A stretch of DNA of 64,000 nucleotides from Thraustochytrium sp. TN22 (GCA_013306675.1 JABLUY010000035.1:1-64000), one strand, 5' to 3'. Counted from the first letter of the stretch, positions 18,718 through 29,700 are shown. Notes: generated from the letters alone by a model not told the origin. Program-made: numbers and translations.

Positions 18718-20785
18718 GCTGCGGCTGCGAAGCAGCGCCAGGGGTGGCGCCAGCGGCACCAGCGGCGCCCTGGCCCTGCTTCTCCTTCTCCTGGGCCTTT
18801 TGGTAGGCCTCCGCGTTCTTCGCGGCGTCCATCTGCTCCTTCATCTGAGCCTGAAAGGCACCGAGGCCTTCCTCGGCGGTGAGGCCGCACGCCTGGAAAG
18901 CGCGGCCCATGACTTCAAGGCCGCGCGCACGCAACACGCGGTCATCGAACGAGGCGGACGCGTCCTTGAAGATCTTGCGGCACGACTTGCGCAGCGTGCC
19001 CTCAATGTCGACGACGCTGATGTTCCATAGCGTCTCGATCATGCCCATGAAGGACTCCGCCATACCCTCCTCATCCATCTCTTCCTCATTCTCCTCAGCC
19101 TCGGCGCTCTTCTCCTTTTCATCCTCCGTCTTGGGCGCGTCAGTCTTGGGAGGGTCCGCGGCCTTGTCGGGCGATGACTCCGACGCAGCTTCGGTCTTGG
19201 GCGCTTCGGTCTTGGCCTCGGGGGGCTTGGTCTCGGCACCGGCCGCAGCACCAGCACCGGCAGCAGCACCGGCAGCAGCACCGGCCGCAGCGGGCCCAGC
19301 AGTCGCAGAAGCCTCCGCATCAGGAGACGCCGGAGGGACCTCGATGCCTTGGGTCTGCTTGGCGCGCTCCTTCTTCTCCATCTTTTTGGCAACCTTGTAG
19401 GTCTTGTATGCGGAGCGAGCAACGCGATATTTGGTGGCCATGACGTGGCCGCGGCGCTTGACCTCGGTAAAGCCCAAGCCAGCGCCGATGCTGTGCTTGA
19501 AGCCGAGGAACTTTTCGGCCTGCTCCACATAGACGTAGCCGATGACACTGAGAAGGGTGCCGCCAAACGGGCTGGCAGAGAGCTCCTTGGCCTCCTCGGC
19601 GATCTTGGCGCGGAACTTGGGCGCCTCGGGATTGGTTGCGGCCTCCTCGACGTACTCCTGGAGCGTCTTGGCCAGGTTGACGGCGGTCTGCACGACGCGC
19701 TTGCGCTGGCGGTACTCCATGGCCGGGTTCTCCTCGAAGAGCGCCTGCATGGCGGCCTCCTCTTCCTCGCCGCTCATGTCCTGGCCCATGGACATCATGG
19801 TGGCCAGCTGCAGCTCGCCGACGTAAAAGTCGAACTTCTCGCTGCCGAAGATCATCATGAAGAAAGCGGCCGAGTCCATCACCGGGACGTCCTCGACGCC
19901 GTCCTTGCCGTGCTTGTCGTACTTTTCGCGCAGCGCCGGGTCCGAGAGAACCTGGTAGGCCGCGCCGACCTCCTGGAAGCGCTCGTGCGCCTTGGGGTCG
20001 TTCGGGTTCTTGTCCGGGTGCAGCTTGCGCGCCTTGAGGTAGTAGGCCTTCTTGATCATGCCGGGCGTGGCATTCGGCTCGATGCCCAGCAGGTCGTAGT
20101 AGGTGCGGTCCTTGACGTTCTTGGGCGGCAGCTTGGGCTCCTCCTCCGCCTCGGCCTTGGCCTCGCCGCTGCCCTCGGCACCGGCCTCGCCGGCCTTCGT
20201 GGAGCCCTCCTCGGCCTTCTTGGAGCCCGGCAGCGGATCCTCCTCGCCCGCCTGTTTCCTGCGGATGAACTCCTCCTCGGTCTCGTTCAGCACGCGCTCC
20301 GACTCCTCGGTAAGGTCGTAGCGGTACCACTCGCGCTTGACCGGGTCCCACTCCTTGCCCTCCTTGGCCTCGATAATGGCCTGCGGCGTGTTGAAGACGC
20401 CGCGGCCGATCTGGTACGCGCCCGTGAGCACGCCGCCCACCGGCAGCGTCACGCCGGCCACGGCGCCCATGGCCAGGCCCTTGGCGAAGCCGGACGCGCC
20501 GCCCTCGCGGGCGCCCAGCACCGGCATGCTCACGGCGGCCGCGACGCCGGCCAGCACGCCCTTGCCGACGTTCTTGAGCCCGCTCGAAAACCCAGCCGCC
20601 ATGTCCTTGGGCTTGCGCGTCGAGAAGATCTCCATGCCCTCGTCATCCTCCTCCGCCACCACCAGCTTCGTCTGCGCGTTCTCGTCCGCCAGCGCCAGCT
20701 GCGTCGACGTCGCCTCTCCCCGCTGCTCCTGCTTCTCCCTGCCGCCGCCCGCCGCCGCGCCCGCGCCCGCGCCCGCGCCGCTCAT
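18536..20785 (-). CDS. DnaJ protein with DnaJ-X domain and MANF/SAP-like C-terminus
   Basis: 749 aa. A glycine/alanine-rich hydrophobic region (about 62-130, repeated GxxxG-type turns) is followed by a J domain at about 226-292 with the Hsp70-activating HPD at 256-258. The DnaJ-X domain found after J domains in plant, fungal and protist proteins (such as yeast Caj1/Djp1) spans about 295-490. The middle is acidic and Ala/Pro/Lys-rich. The end carries a polyQ run and a helix-turn-helix of MANF-C/SAP type (LKAVLQARNVDYAGCLEK). J proteins of this type help Hsp70s at organelle or ER membranes; the exact site is unknown. The ATG at 20785 (MSGAGAGAGA) was chosen over an Arg-rich upstream extension. 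Confidence 0.85.
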
Positions 20786-20989
20786 CGCGCCGACCCGCGC
20801 GTCTCCGCCACTGACGCGCTCTCGCCGAGCGCGCCAAGCGCGCCCCGCCGCCCCGCCGCCCCGCCGCCGCCGCCGACCGCCCGCGCGCGCCCCGCCGCGC
20901 GGCGCCTCCGCCGCCCGCCTGCCCTCCGGCGGCCGCCGCCCGCGCCGCCGCGCCGCCCGCCCGCGCGCCGAGCCGCCGCGCAGCAAGTT

Positions 20990-21650
20990 CTTCAAGTTCT
21001 GCCCGCCCGCCGCCGCCGCCACGCGGCCGCGGTCCCCCCTTGGGGCGCTTCTTGGGGCGCTTCTTTTTCCGGGACCTCATTGTCAAGCGCGGGCTCGCCG
21101 CCGCCTGCGCAGCGCACAAGCTCCAGAACCAGCTCGACGACGAGCTCCAGGAGGCCTCGGCTGCAGCCCGGAGGCGAGCCCGAGTCGGCCTGCACACAGC
21201 CTGCAAGAGGGCCTAAGTCTTCGAGGCTGGCTGACTCGTGTGAGCAGCCGGCCGGCAAGGGGAACGTGAGCCACCAAGTGAAGGCACAGGTGCCAATCGT
21301 GCAGCGGAAGAGGCCTACGAATCGTTGGGATTGCTTTCTGGGTGCGGCTGGGAGCATTGGGGAGCAAGGAATGCGTGCAGGGAGGCAGAGGCTGACGGAC
21401 GAGATGCAAGCAGCAGGCGAGCTGCCTGAGACTGCTGGCCCAGGCAGCATGGTCTGCGCCTGGAGAACGTTGGGACTTCGTGCTGTACGGTAGGTTTTCT
21501 TCTTGTGGTGACCAGAAAAGAGAATGAGGAGAACGGAGCGGAGACGATACTGCGGAAACTGCGCTGGCGAGTCAGTATTCAGCTGGACCACTTGACTCGA
21601 AGGATCTTTGAGAGCGATCCTGCTGGCGCTGCTGGCGATGGTGCAGATGA
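20990..21650. repeat. DnaJ 5' flank, homologous to the spacers of the ROCO array
   Basis: This 0.66-kb flank is similar over most of its length to about 25340-26115 and to the matching part of the next spacer (about 30865-31625). Shared landmarks include CTTCTTGGGGCG, CTGCAGCCCGGA and CGAATCGTTGGGAT. It is the left-hand copy of a segmental repeat unit. No gene is supported inside. Confidence 0.8.
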
Positions 21651-24377
21651 TCACTCCATCCGGGCAGGAGGAGCTGTCGCAGGTGCCTCGCAGAGGCTTG
21701 GGCCACGGCCAACGTGGTCGTCGACGACGATCTGGATGAGGACGAGGATGAAGACGAGGACGAGATTGAAGACGAGCACGAAGCAGACGCGGCGACGGCC
21801 GTTGGCTACCATTGTCGCCGTCGAGGATGATGATGGGGCAGCCTCGCCCAGCATCTGCTTGATCCTGTGCCCCAGCCTGTCGATGCGATCGCTGAGATTG
21901 TCGTCTGGGCCGTGCAGCCGTGTGAAGAGCTGGTCGCCGTCAACAAGGAAGCCAAACTCGCCCACCCACTTTTCGGTGTCGCTCACCTCCTCCTCCATGG
22001 TTGCATAGCAGATGCGGCCACGGTGACGGCGCGAGAGGTATCGAAATTCGAAACGGCAGTTCTCCTTGACACCGTCATTCGAGTTCACCTTGTCCATGTA
22101 AGCCTTGGAGACGAACACAACGGACGCCTTGGACCGGTCGATGCCCTGAGCCATGCTCCGTGTCACGTTGCCACGGACTCGTTCTTCGTCGAGCCAAGAC
22201 GAGATACCGTGTCGCTCCTGCAGCTCGTGCTTGACGCGGCGCACGACGTTGTGAATTGCGTTGCCGGCTCCCCAGTTGTGGGATAGAAAGACGTCAAAGT
22301 GAGCGGCCTGCTTGATGACTGCGCGCTTGGCATCTACAAAGGCGGCAAAGGAGGCCAGAGGAAGTGCGCTCCCGTGAACGCTCGCGACTGACGAGCGGTC
22401 TGCCTGGATCGCCTCGAGGATGTCGACCGCGGAGGCGCACGACTCGTCCGCGTCCGTGCAATCCGAGCTAAGGAAGAGCACCGGCTGGAGTTTGTTCCTC
22501 ATGAAGGCGTCGCTGATATCCTGCAAGGCGTTCGCGAGCAGATGGAAGCGGTCCGAAATGTCTCTGACCGCGCCCTGGGACGGCTTCTGAGCGCGCAGGT
22601 AGACCCGCGCGTGGTCGTCGTGGAGACTGTATGTCACGAGGAAGTTAACACCGTCGAAATTGACATAGCAGAGATCCTGGAAGACCTCGCATAGTATCAC
22701 CTTGTAGTCGCTCAGCACACAGGCCAGAAGACGCTGAAAGACACCGGTCCCGGCGAAAGCCAGCCTGACAAACGCGAGGCTGCCGTCTTGGAAGTCGTTG
22801 ACCAGCTTCAAGCGGCGCTGGTCTGATACCGCCGGAAGCAGACTTGGAACAAGGAGCAAGCCGAGCATGCCCGGCGTCTCACTTGCAAGTCGCGCCTCGA
22901 GCATGAAGTCCCGCATGTACGCGACCTCCATGCTGTTGTCCCCCCAGAGAAACTTTAGAAGGGGCAGCGACGCCTTGCCCGCTTTTCGGAGCTCCCCGAA
23001 GTCTTTCCTGAGCCCGCGACTGCTGAGAGCCGGGTCGTGCAGGATGCTCAATCTGTGCTGCTCGCCCGCAATCACGCGCGACAACTTGTCCAGAAGCCAC
23101 TGAGGCTGAAGGACAACGGTGCCCGCAAGGGCTTCGGTTCCCTGGGAGTAGACGACCATGCCCATCTCGTGGAAGAAGAGGAGGAAGTCATTCACTTCAT
23201 CCTCGTTGATGCCGTGCTCAGCAGCAAGCTCCCGTACCTCACTGAGACGGACAAATGGTGTCTCGTCGGCGCGTCTCAGCAGCTCATCGAGCACCTTGAG
23301 CCACCGGAGAGACACATGTCGGGATACAGATTCGAGCTTTGAAGCTGAGGTCTCCAGCGCTTTGCGAAGCGGCGCAGCACGTTCGGGTTGCTCAGAACTG
23401 TTGTCGACAGGAAAGAAGCTCAGCGCGGCTTCCGTGTTGGTCGTGATCGGTACGTCGTGGATGCTGAGCTCGTCCTCGAGAATTCTGTCCACGTGGTGCA
23501 GGTCGGAGTCTGGTTCCAAATGAGTGCCAACCAGCAGCAGCGAGGCCTTGGGCTGGTCGCCGCGAAAGCTCTCTTCCCCAACATGCAGGAGAATTGAGTC
23601 TCGCCAGAACCGCATGTAGCGCAGCGCTTCCGGACGCGATGCCTCGTCGAGAAGCTCTTTGATGTTGAAGACCAGCACGTAGATGCCCGTGCAAGTCAGG
23701 AAGATGTGGTGCAGGGTGTAGAAGACTTCCTGTCCGGCATAGTCCCAGATGGTAAAAGTGATGGAGGATCCTTGCGCTGTCATTGCATCGAAATCGGAGC
23801 TCTCGGTGATGCGACGTGCGATCTCAGCGTCGCGGGCGTTTGGCGCAATCCAACCAGGAGGCTCGACGGCCGAGTCAATGTTACGGGCCGCGGCTTGGAT
23901 GGCGCTCTGGTCGAGGCCACTGCTGATCGCGGTTTGCGGCTTCCAGTCCTTTGTTTCCGTGCGGGAAAGGGCAACGCCGATAGTTGAAGCCTGGCCTCGC
24001 TTTGGTGGGCGGCCAAGGAGTGAGTCCACCGTGGAGGTCTTGCCTGCCGCACCCTGGCCAACAAACATGAGCTTGCATCGCGCGTATTCTGCCCCGTCGC
24101 CAACGCGAAGGGCAGCCAGTAAACACCGATTCGGTAGAGAGACTTCGGTTTTCCACAGGTGGTAAGCAGCATTTACCTTAAGAGAGTCTTCGGTACCAGG
24201 GGCTGTCATTGACAAGAATCCCATTAATGCAAAAAAGTTAGTCTCGACGGGCAAGGATCCGTGTCTGCCAGTGAAAGTAATCTTCGAGATGCCTTCAAAT
24301 GGTGAGAGTGGCCCGGCCAAATTTGTGAATGGTGAGCCTGAGATGATTTCCTCCTCCGCTTCGATTGCCTCCTCCAT
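21651..24377 (-). CDS. ROC-COR-TIR protein, copy 1 (no N-terminal TIR; hydrophobic C-terminal tail)
   Basis: 908 aa from the ATG at 24377 (ACAATGG context); an in-frame Arg-rich extension to 24539 is less likely. A unique N-terminus of about 85 residues replaces the TIR domain of its paralogues. The ROC GTPase has the P-loop GQGAAGKT at 107-114, IWDYAGQEVFY (switch II, DxxGQ) and LLVGTHLE at the base-recognition site. A COR region follows. The C-terminal TIR domain begins VFLSHNWGAG and has SSWLDEE and a conserved Glu in NCRFEFRYL. Where the paralogues run into poly-Ser, a frame difference gives a 20-residue hydrophobic stretch (FVLVFNLVLVFILVL), a possible tail anchor. Likely a signalling GTPase of innate-immunity or cell-death type; substrates unknown. 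Confidence 0.85.
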   Translation of the reverse strand: MEEAIEAEEEIISGSPFTNLAGPLSPFEGISKITFTGRHGSLPVETNFFALMGFLSMTAPGTEDSLKVNAAYHLWKTEVSLPNRCLLAALRVGDGAEYARCKLMFVGQGAAGKTSTVDSLLGRPPKRGQASTIGVALSRTETKDWKPQTAISSGLDQSAIQAAARNIDSAVEPPGWIAPNARDAEIARRITESSDFDAMTAQGSSITFTIWDYAGQEVFYTLHHIFLTCTGIYVLVFNIKELLDEASRPEALRYMRFWRDSILLHVGEESFRGDQPKASLLLVGTHLEPDSDLHHVDRILEDELSIHDVPITTNTEAALSFFPVDNSSEQPERAAPLRKALETSASKLESVSRHVSLRWLKVLDELLRRADETPFVRLSEVRELAAEHGINEDEVNDFLLFFHEMGMVVYSQGTEALAGTVVLQPQWLLDKLSRVIAGEQHRLSILHDPALSSRGLRKDFGELRKAGKASLPLLKFLWGDNSMEVAYMRDFMLEARLASETPGMLGLLLVPSLLPAVSDQRRLKLVNDFQDGSLAFVRLAFAGTGVFQRLLACVLSDYKVILCEVFQDLCYVNFDGVNFLVTYSLHDDHARVYLRAQKPSQGAVRDISDRFHLLANALQDISDAFMRNKLQPVLFLSSDCTDADESCASAVDILEAIQADRSSVASVHGSALPLASFAAFVDAKRAVIKQAAHFDVFLSHNWGAGNAIHNVVRRVKHELQERHGISSWLDEERVRGNVTRSMAQGIDRSKASVVFVSKAYMDKVNSNDGVKENCRFEFRYLSRRHRGRICYATMEEEVSDTEKWVGEFGFLVDGDQLFTRLHGPDDNLSDRIDRLGHRIKQMLGEAAPSSSSTATMVANGRRRVCFVLVFNLVLVFILVLIQIVVDDHVGRGPSLCEAPATAPPARME

Positions 24378-24914
24378 TGTAGCTACTTCTAGAAAGGAAC
24401 GAGTCTGCGAGCGCGTAGGTTCGCCGCCCTCACCTGCTGCGAGGACGGCCTGGTCGGTGCCGCCGCCCGCCGCCGAGAGCCCTGCGCGGGTCGAGGTGCG
24501 CCGGCGCGGCCGCGCCCCGCGCCGCGCGCGCCGCGCCATCGTTGAGGTTCTGCTCCCGCTCCTCGCCCCCCGTCAGCAGGCTCTTCTTCGCCATGACTAT
24601 CTTCCTTGCCCACGGCGCCTCCACCGCCGCGCAGAGCAAGTGAGCGCGGGGCGCAGCGGGACAGGCGTACGCACGCGTGCTTGGGGACGCGCCGCGCCGC
24701 CAGCGCCGCGCGGTGCGAGGGTTGGGCGGCGGCCTGCTCTCCGGGGTCGCGGACGGCGCCCGAGCTGCGCATGGAGCAGGTGCTCCTGGAGCTGCTCTTG
24801 GAGGCGCTCTCGAACGAGGAGCGGCGTTAGGAGCCGCAGCAGAGCGCGGCAGAGCGCGGAGGCCGGCACGGAGGAGCACCGGTCGTCGCACTTGTCGTCG
24901 TCGTCGTGCCGAGG
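24378..24914. promoter_or_regulatory. Divergent promoter region, unit A
   Basis: Lies between ROCO copy 1 (minus) and the truncated TPR gene (plus). From about 24640 rightward it matches the corresponding regions of units B and C almost base for base; the part next to ROCO copy 1 is unique, consistent with replacement of the N-terminal TIR coding sequence. Confidence 0.5.
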
Positions 24915-25305
24915 ATGTCCAGCGCGGAGGAGCTGCGCGAGGAGGGCAACCGGCTGTTCGCGGCGGGCGAGGTGTTAGAGGCGGTGGCGTGGTACCGCGC
25001 GAGCCTGGAGGTGGACAGGGTTGTCTGCCAAGACGCTGGGCAACCTGAGCCTGGCGCTGCTCAAGACGGGCGACGCGGAGGAAGCCTTGGAGGCGTGCAT
25101 CGCGGCGGAGCGCAACAACGTCAAGGCGTACGACCGCAAGGCGAGCGAGGAGCAGGCGCTAGGGCGGCTGTGGAAGGCGCGTCAGACGCTGGCGGAGGCC
25201 TGGCGCGCGTTCTCGAATGACGGCAACATCAAGCCGTATCTAGCGAAGCGGTGCAAGGACCTGTTTGCGGGGTGCGTCACGTCGGACACGGAGCTGCGGC
25301 GGCGG
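24915..25305 (+). pseudogene. Truncated TPR gene fragment, unit A
   Basis: From the ATG at 24915 it matches the 5' part of the intact TPR gene at 35922. Relative to it, a one-base insertion near 25018 (GACAGGGTTG instead of GACGGGTCG) shifts the frame within the second repeat. Homology to the TPR gene ends at about 25300, and the DNA continues into sequence resembling the DnaJ 5' flank. The downstream two-thirds of the gene are absent. Unlikely to make a working protein. Confidence 0.8.
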
Positions 25306-26771
25306 AGGTGCCGCGCGGCCTGGGCGCACTTCGGCGCCCGCGTCGCGCATCAGTTTCTTCTCTTCGGCCCGCCCGCCGATGCCGCTGCGCGACCGCTCCG
25401 CGCTTCTTGGGGCGATTCATCTTTCCAGCCAAAGTTCGGGCTCAGCCGCCTGCACAAGAATCAACTTGACGAACCTTGAGGAGGCTTGAGCTGCAGCCCG
25501 GATGCAAGCACGAGCCAGCGTGCAGCCTGCAAGCTGACCCGACTCGTCGGAGCTGACTCGTCTGAGCAGTCGGCGCGCAGCGGGGACTTGAGCCATGAAG
25601 CGATGGCACCGGTACTACTCCTGCAGCGAAAGACGCCTCCGAATCGTTGGGATCGTTTTGGGGGTCCGGCTGGGAGCCTTGGTGCGCAAGCAATGCGTGT
25701 AGGGAGGCAGGGGGCTGATGGACGAGATTCAAGCAGCAGGCGAGCTGCCAGATGCAGCTGGGCCTGAGCCCGCAGGCAACATGGTCGGCGGCTGCAGAAA
25801 CTTGAGACTTGGTGCTGTCCGGTATGTCTTTTCTTGTAGTGCTCGCGGACAAGATGCCCACGTAGGATCACAGGTACACTGCAGGGGGAAGAGAAGTTGG
25901 GATGAAGAGAACGGAGCGAAGACGATACTGCGGAATGTGCGCAAGCTGCCAGTGATTGTCTTTCAGAAAGACCACGCGACTTTTAAAGGATCCTGAATGC
26001 GAAGCGCAAATACGAAGACCTGCTCTGCGCTGCTGGCGATGATGCATACGATGACTCCATCCGGGTCGCAGGAGCCGCCGTAGGTACCTCACAGAGTCTG
26101 CGTCTGAGGCCACGGCCAAGGCACCGCCCAACAATGAGATAGTGCGGCCGGTCCCTGCTGCGGTCTCGCCCATTTCAGAGCGAACATTCTGAGCTTGGAT
26201 GTCAATGCGCTGGTTCGAACTCATTGTCCGAACGGCATAGGTACAGGTGAGCAGGTACGTTTCCGGCGATGGAACGCCTCCGCGCTATTCGCCGCCACCT
26301 TGAGTGCGTAGCAGATGCGGTCACGGCATTCGCGTGGGATGCAACGAAGCAAAGGTTCTTGACGTAAAAGTCTTTGTTTTGAGTCTGCCTCACGCCTTTT
26401 GGGTTTGTCACCTTGGCGGTTCTCGCTGTGTGTCAAGGACCTTTCGCTTCCGTTGAACAAGAACTATGTGTCCAATCAACTTCTGGCCGCGCTCGAGCTG
26501 AGCTCAGTCGCATGGAATAACACCGCGGTGCGGCTTGCAAGTCGAGAGCAGGAGAACCTGACAAGCAAGCGACTTTCAGCGAGAAAACTGAAGCTCAACA
26601 AGCAGTTGCGTTGTTCGCACAACTGCCCGCAGAGCTGCAAACGAAACGGCGCAGGAACGACTGGATCAAGAGCAAGTTGAGCAGAAATGTGAGCAGAAAT
26701 GTCTGATGCGAGAGCTAAGGGTTAGTGCGTGCTCGCTTGCTGGGCCGTGAAGCCGGCGCGGTCGTCGACGA
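25306..26771. repeat. Spacer of segmental unit B
   Basis: The first 0.8 kb resembles the DnaJ 5' flank at 20990-21650. The rest, about 26120-26755, is absent from unit A but shared with unit C. It is less GC-rich than the genes and contains a decayed TIR remnant. A short reading near 26500-26700 ending in LPAELQTKRRRNDWIKSK is shared with unit C but frameshifted between copies, so I do not call it a gene. Confidence 0.75.
26205..26370 (-). pseudogene. Decayed TIR-coding remnant in spacer B
   Basis: Aligned by eye with the 3' end of the ROCO-TIR genes (about 26905-27075), this strip keeps landmarks in the same order and nearly the same spacing: ATGCGCT, GTGAGCAGGT for GTGAAGAGCT, then TAGCAGATGCGG.CACGG. 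On the minus strand it reads RDRICYA where live copies read RGRICYA. Frames are interrupted. It looks like the relic of an older TIR gene of the same family. Confidence 0.55.
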
Positions 26772-29700
26772 CTATGTGGATGAAGACGAGGATGAAGATG
26801 AGGACGAAGCAGACGCGGCAACGGCCATGGTCGCTCCCACAGCCGCCGTCGAAGATGATGACGGGCCAGCCTTGCCAAGCATCTGGTGAATCTTGTGCGC
26901 CAGACTGCCGATGCGCTCGCTTAGCTTGTCGTCTGGGCCGTGCAGCGAGGTGAAGAGCTGGTCGCCGTCAACGAGGAAACCAAACTCGCCCACCCACTTT
27001 TCGGTGTCGCTCACCTCCTCCTCCATGGTTGCATAGCAGATGCGGCCACGGTGGCGGCGCGAGAGGTATCGAAATTCGAGGCGGCAGTTCTCCTTGACAC
27101 CGTCATTCGAGTTCACCTTGTCCATGTAAGCCTTGGAGACGAACACAACGGACGCCTTGGACTGGTCGATGCCCTGAGCCATGCTCCGCGTCGCGTTGCC
27201 ACGAATTCGTTCTTCGTCGAGCCAGGACGAGATACCGTGCCGCTCCTGGAGCTCGTGCTTGACGCGGCGCACGACGTTGTGAATTGCGTTGCCTGCGCCC
27301 CAGTTGTGGGATAGAAAGACGTCAAAGTGAGCGGCCTGCTTGATGACTGCGCGCTTGGCATCTACAAAGGCAGCAAAGGAGGCCAGAGGAAGTGCGCTCC
27401 CGTGAATGCTCGCGACTGACGAGCGGTCTGCCTTGATCGCCTTGACGACGTCGACCGCGGACGCGCATGCCTCATCTGCGTCCGTGCCGTCGGAGCTAAG
27501 GAAGAGCACCGGCTTGAGCTTGTTCCTCATGAAGGCGTCGCTGATGTCCTGCAAGGCGTTCGCGAGCAGATGGAAGCGGTCCGAAATGTCTCCGACCGCA
27601 CTCTGGCATGGCTTCTGAGCGCGAAGGTAGACTCGCGCGTGGTCGCCATTGAGACTGTATGTCACGAGGAAGTTATCACCGTCGAAATTGACAAAGCAGA
27701 GATCCTGGAAGACTTCGCAGAGCGAGACCTGGTATTCGCTAAGCACGAACGCGAGCAGTCGCTGAAAGACACCGGTCCCGGCGAAAGATAACCTGACGAA
27801 GGCGAGGCTGCCACCCTGGAAGTCCTCTTGGAGCTTCAGACGGCGCTGTCTCGGAACGGACTGGAGGAGACTCGGAATCAGGAGAAGCGATGCCGTGCCG
27901 GGAAGCTCGCTCGCAAGAAAGGCCTCCAGCATGAAGTCGCGCATATACTTGACGACATGGCACGTGTCCTCGACCTCCAAGTCACCTCCAGCCCAGAGAA
28001 ACTCCAGAAGCGGCAGCGACGCCTTGCCATCTCTCCGAAGCTCTCCAAACGCCCTGTTGAGTCCACGCTGCCTGAGAGCAGGGTCGTGTATAATGCTGCG
28101 CATGTGATCCTCGTGCGCGATCACGCGCGACAGCCTTTTCAGCAGCCACTGGGGATCCAGGCACACAGAGTCCGCAAGGGCTTCCGTTCCTTGCATGTAG
28201 ACGACCATGCCCATCTCGTGAAAGAAGAGGAGGAAGTCAATCACTTCATCCTCGTTGACGCCGTGCTCAGCAGCAAGCTTGCGTACCTCACTCACGCGGA
28301 CAAACGGCGTCACGTCGGCGCGTTTCAGCAGCTCATCGAGCGCCTTGAGCCACCGGAGCGAGATGGGCCGGGATACAGATTCGAGCTTCGAAGCTGAGTC
28401 TTCCAGCGCTTTGCGAAGCGGTGCAGCACGTTCTAGGTCCACGTCCAGATTGTTGACAGGGAAGAAGCTCAGCAGATCTTTCCTGTTCGTCGTGATGGGC
28501 AGCTCATAAATGCGCAGCTCCTCGTCTAGAAGGGCGTCCACCTCACGGAGGTCAAGGTCTGGCTCCAAGTGAGTGCCGACCAGAAGTAGCGAGGCCTTGG
28601 GCTGGTCGCCGCAAAAGCTCTCTTCCCCGACGTGCAGGAGAATCGAGTCACGCCAGAACCGCATGTAGCGCAGCGCTTCCGGACGTGATACCTCGTCGAG
28701 GAGCTCCTTCATGTTAAAGACCAGCACGTAGATACCGGTACGGGTCAGGAAGATGTGGTGCAGGGTATAGAAGACTTCCTGCCCGGCATAGTCCCAGATG
28801 GTAAAGGTGATGGAGCTCCCACGCTCTGTGCTCGTTGCAAAGTCAGAGGACTCGGCGATGCGCCGTGCAGTCTCCGCGTCCCGTGCTTCGTGGCGCGCAG
28901 GGGTCGAGTGCGCAAGCAAGGCCGGCATGGTATTTTCGCTTGGTGCGGGCCCAAGATGTGGCTCGCTGGGCACCTGCACGTCATCAGGGCCGTCCTCAGA
29001 CAGTAGGCGTTTATGTGCGGCGTGGACAGCCTTCTGGTCGAGACCACTGCTGATCGCGGTTTGCGGCTTCCAGTCCTCTGTGTCTGTACGTAACAGATCA
29101 ATGCCAGGAGTCGAGGCTTGCTTACGCTTTGGTGGCTGGCGAAGCAATGAGTCCACCGTGGAGGTCTTGCCGGCGGCGCCCTGGCCAATGAGCATGAGCT
29201 TGCACCGAGCGTACTCCGTCTCGTCGCCCGAGCGGAGGGCAGCCCGTAGGGCGCCTTCCCAGTCCACCTCGGAAGCAAGACCGGAGAGGTGGGATCCTTC
29301 CCCTTGATGCGTCTCATCGCCCGCGCGGAGGGCAGCCCGAAGGGTGCCTTCCCAGTCTACTTGGGAAGCAACACCGGAGAGGTGGACTCCTCCCCCCTGA
29401 TCGTTCGCGCGGATTGGAACCGGAGAGGTGCGTTCATAGTCCATTTGGGAGGCAACTCCCGAGAGGTGGGATCCTTCACCATGATGAGGTGGGTCCGCCT
29501 CGATCTGTACCATTTGGCTAATGTGTCGAGCAAGGCGCGCAACCTCGTCTGCTTCGCCGCGTAACATGCGGACAAACAATCGATCTCCGGCGAGAGAGAA
29601 GCCAAATACGCCTTTCCACGCAGATGTATTAGCCATGTCAGCCTCGAGCACGCACAGCAACATGCGCGCCGCCTTATGGCGTTTGCGAATATATCTGAAC

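Noticed and set aside
19349-21493. Plus-strand 714-codon open frame opposite DnaJ
   Set aside because: Antisense of the DnaJ-X protein and its GC-rich flank; composition-driven.
24430-24594. Possible first exon for ROCO copy 1 (MAKKSLLTGG...) with a GTGAGG donor at 24433
   Set aside because: None of the acceptors before the ATG at 24377 is in the phase needed to join it to the ROCO frame.
26399-26680. Small plus-strand open frame shared with 31849-32157
   Set aside because: The frame is shifted between the two copies and has no recognisable product; treated as spacer.
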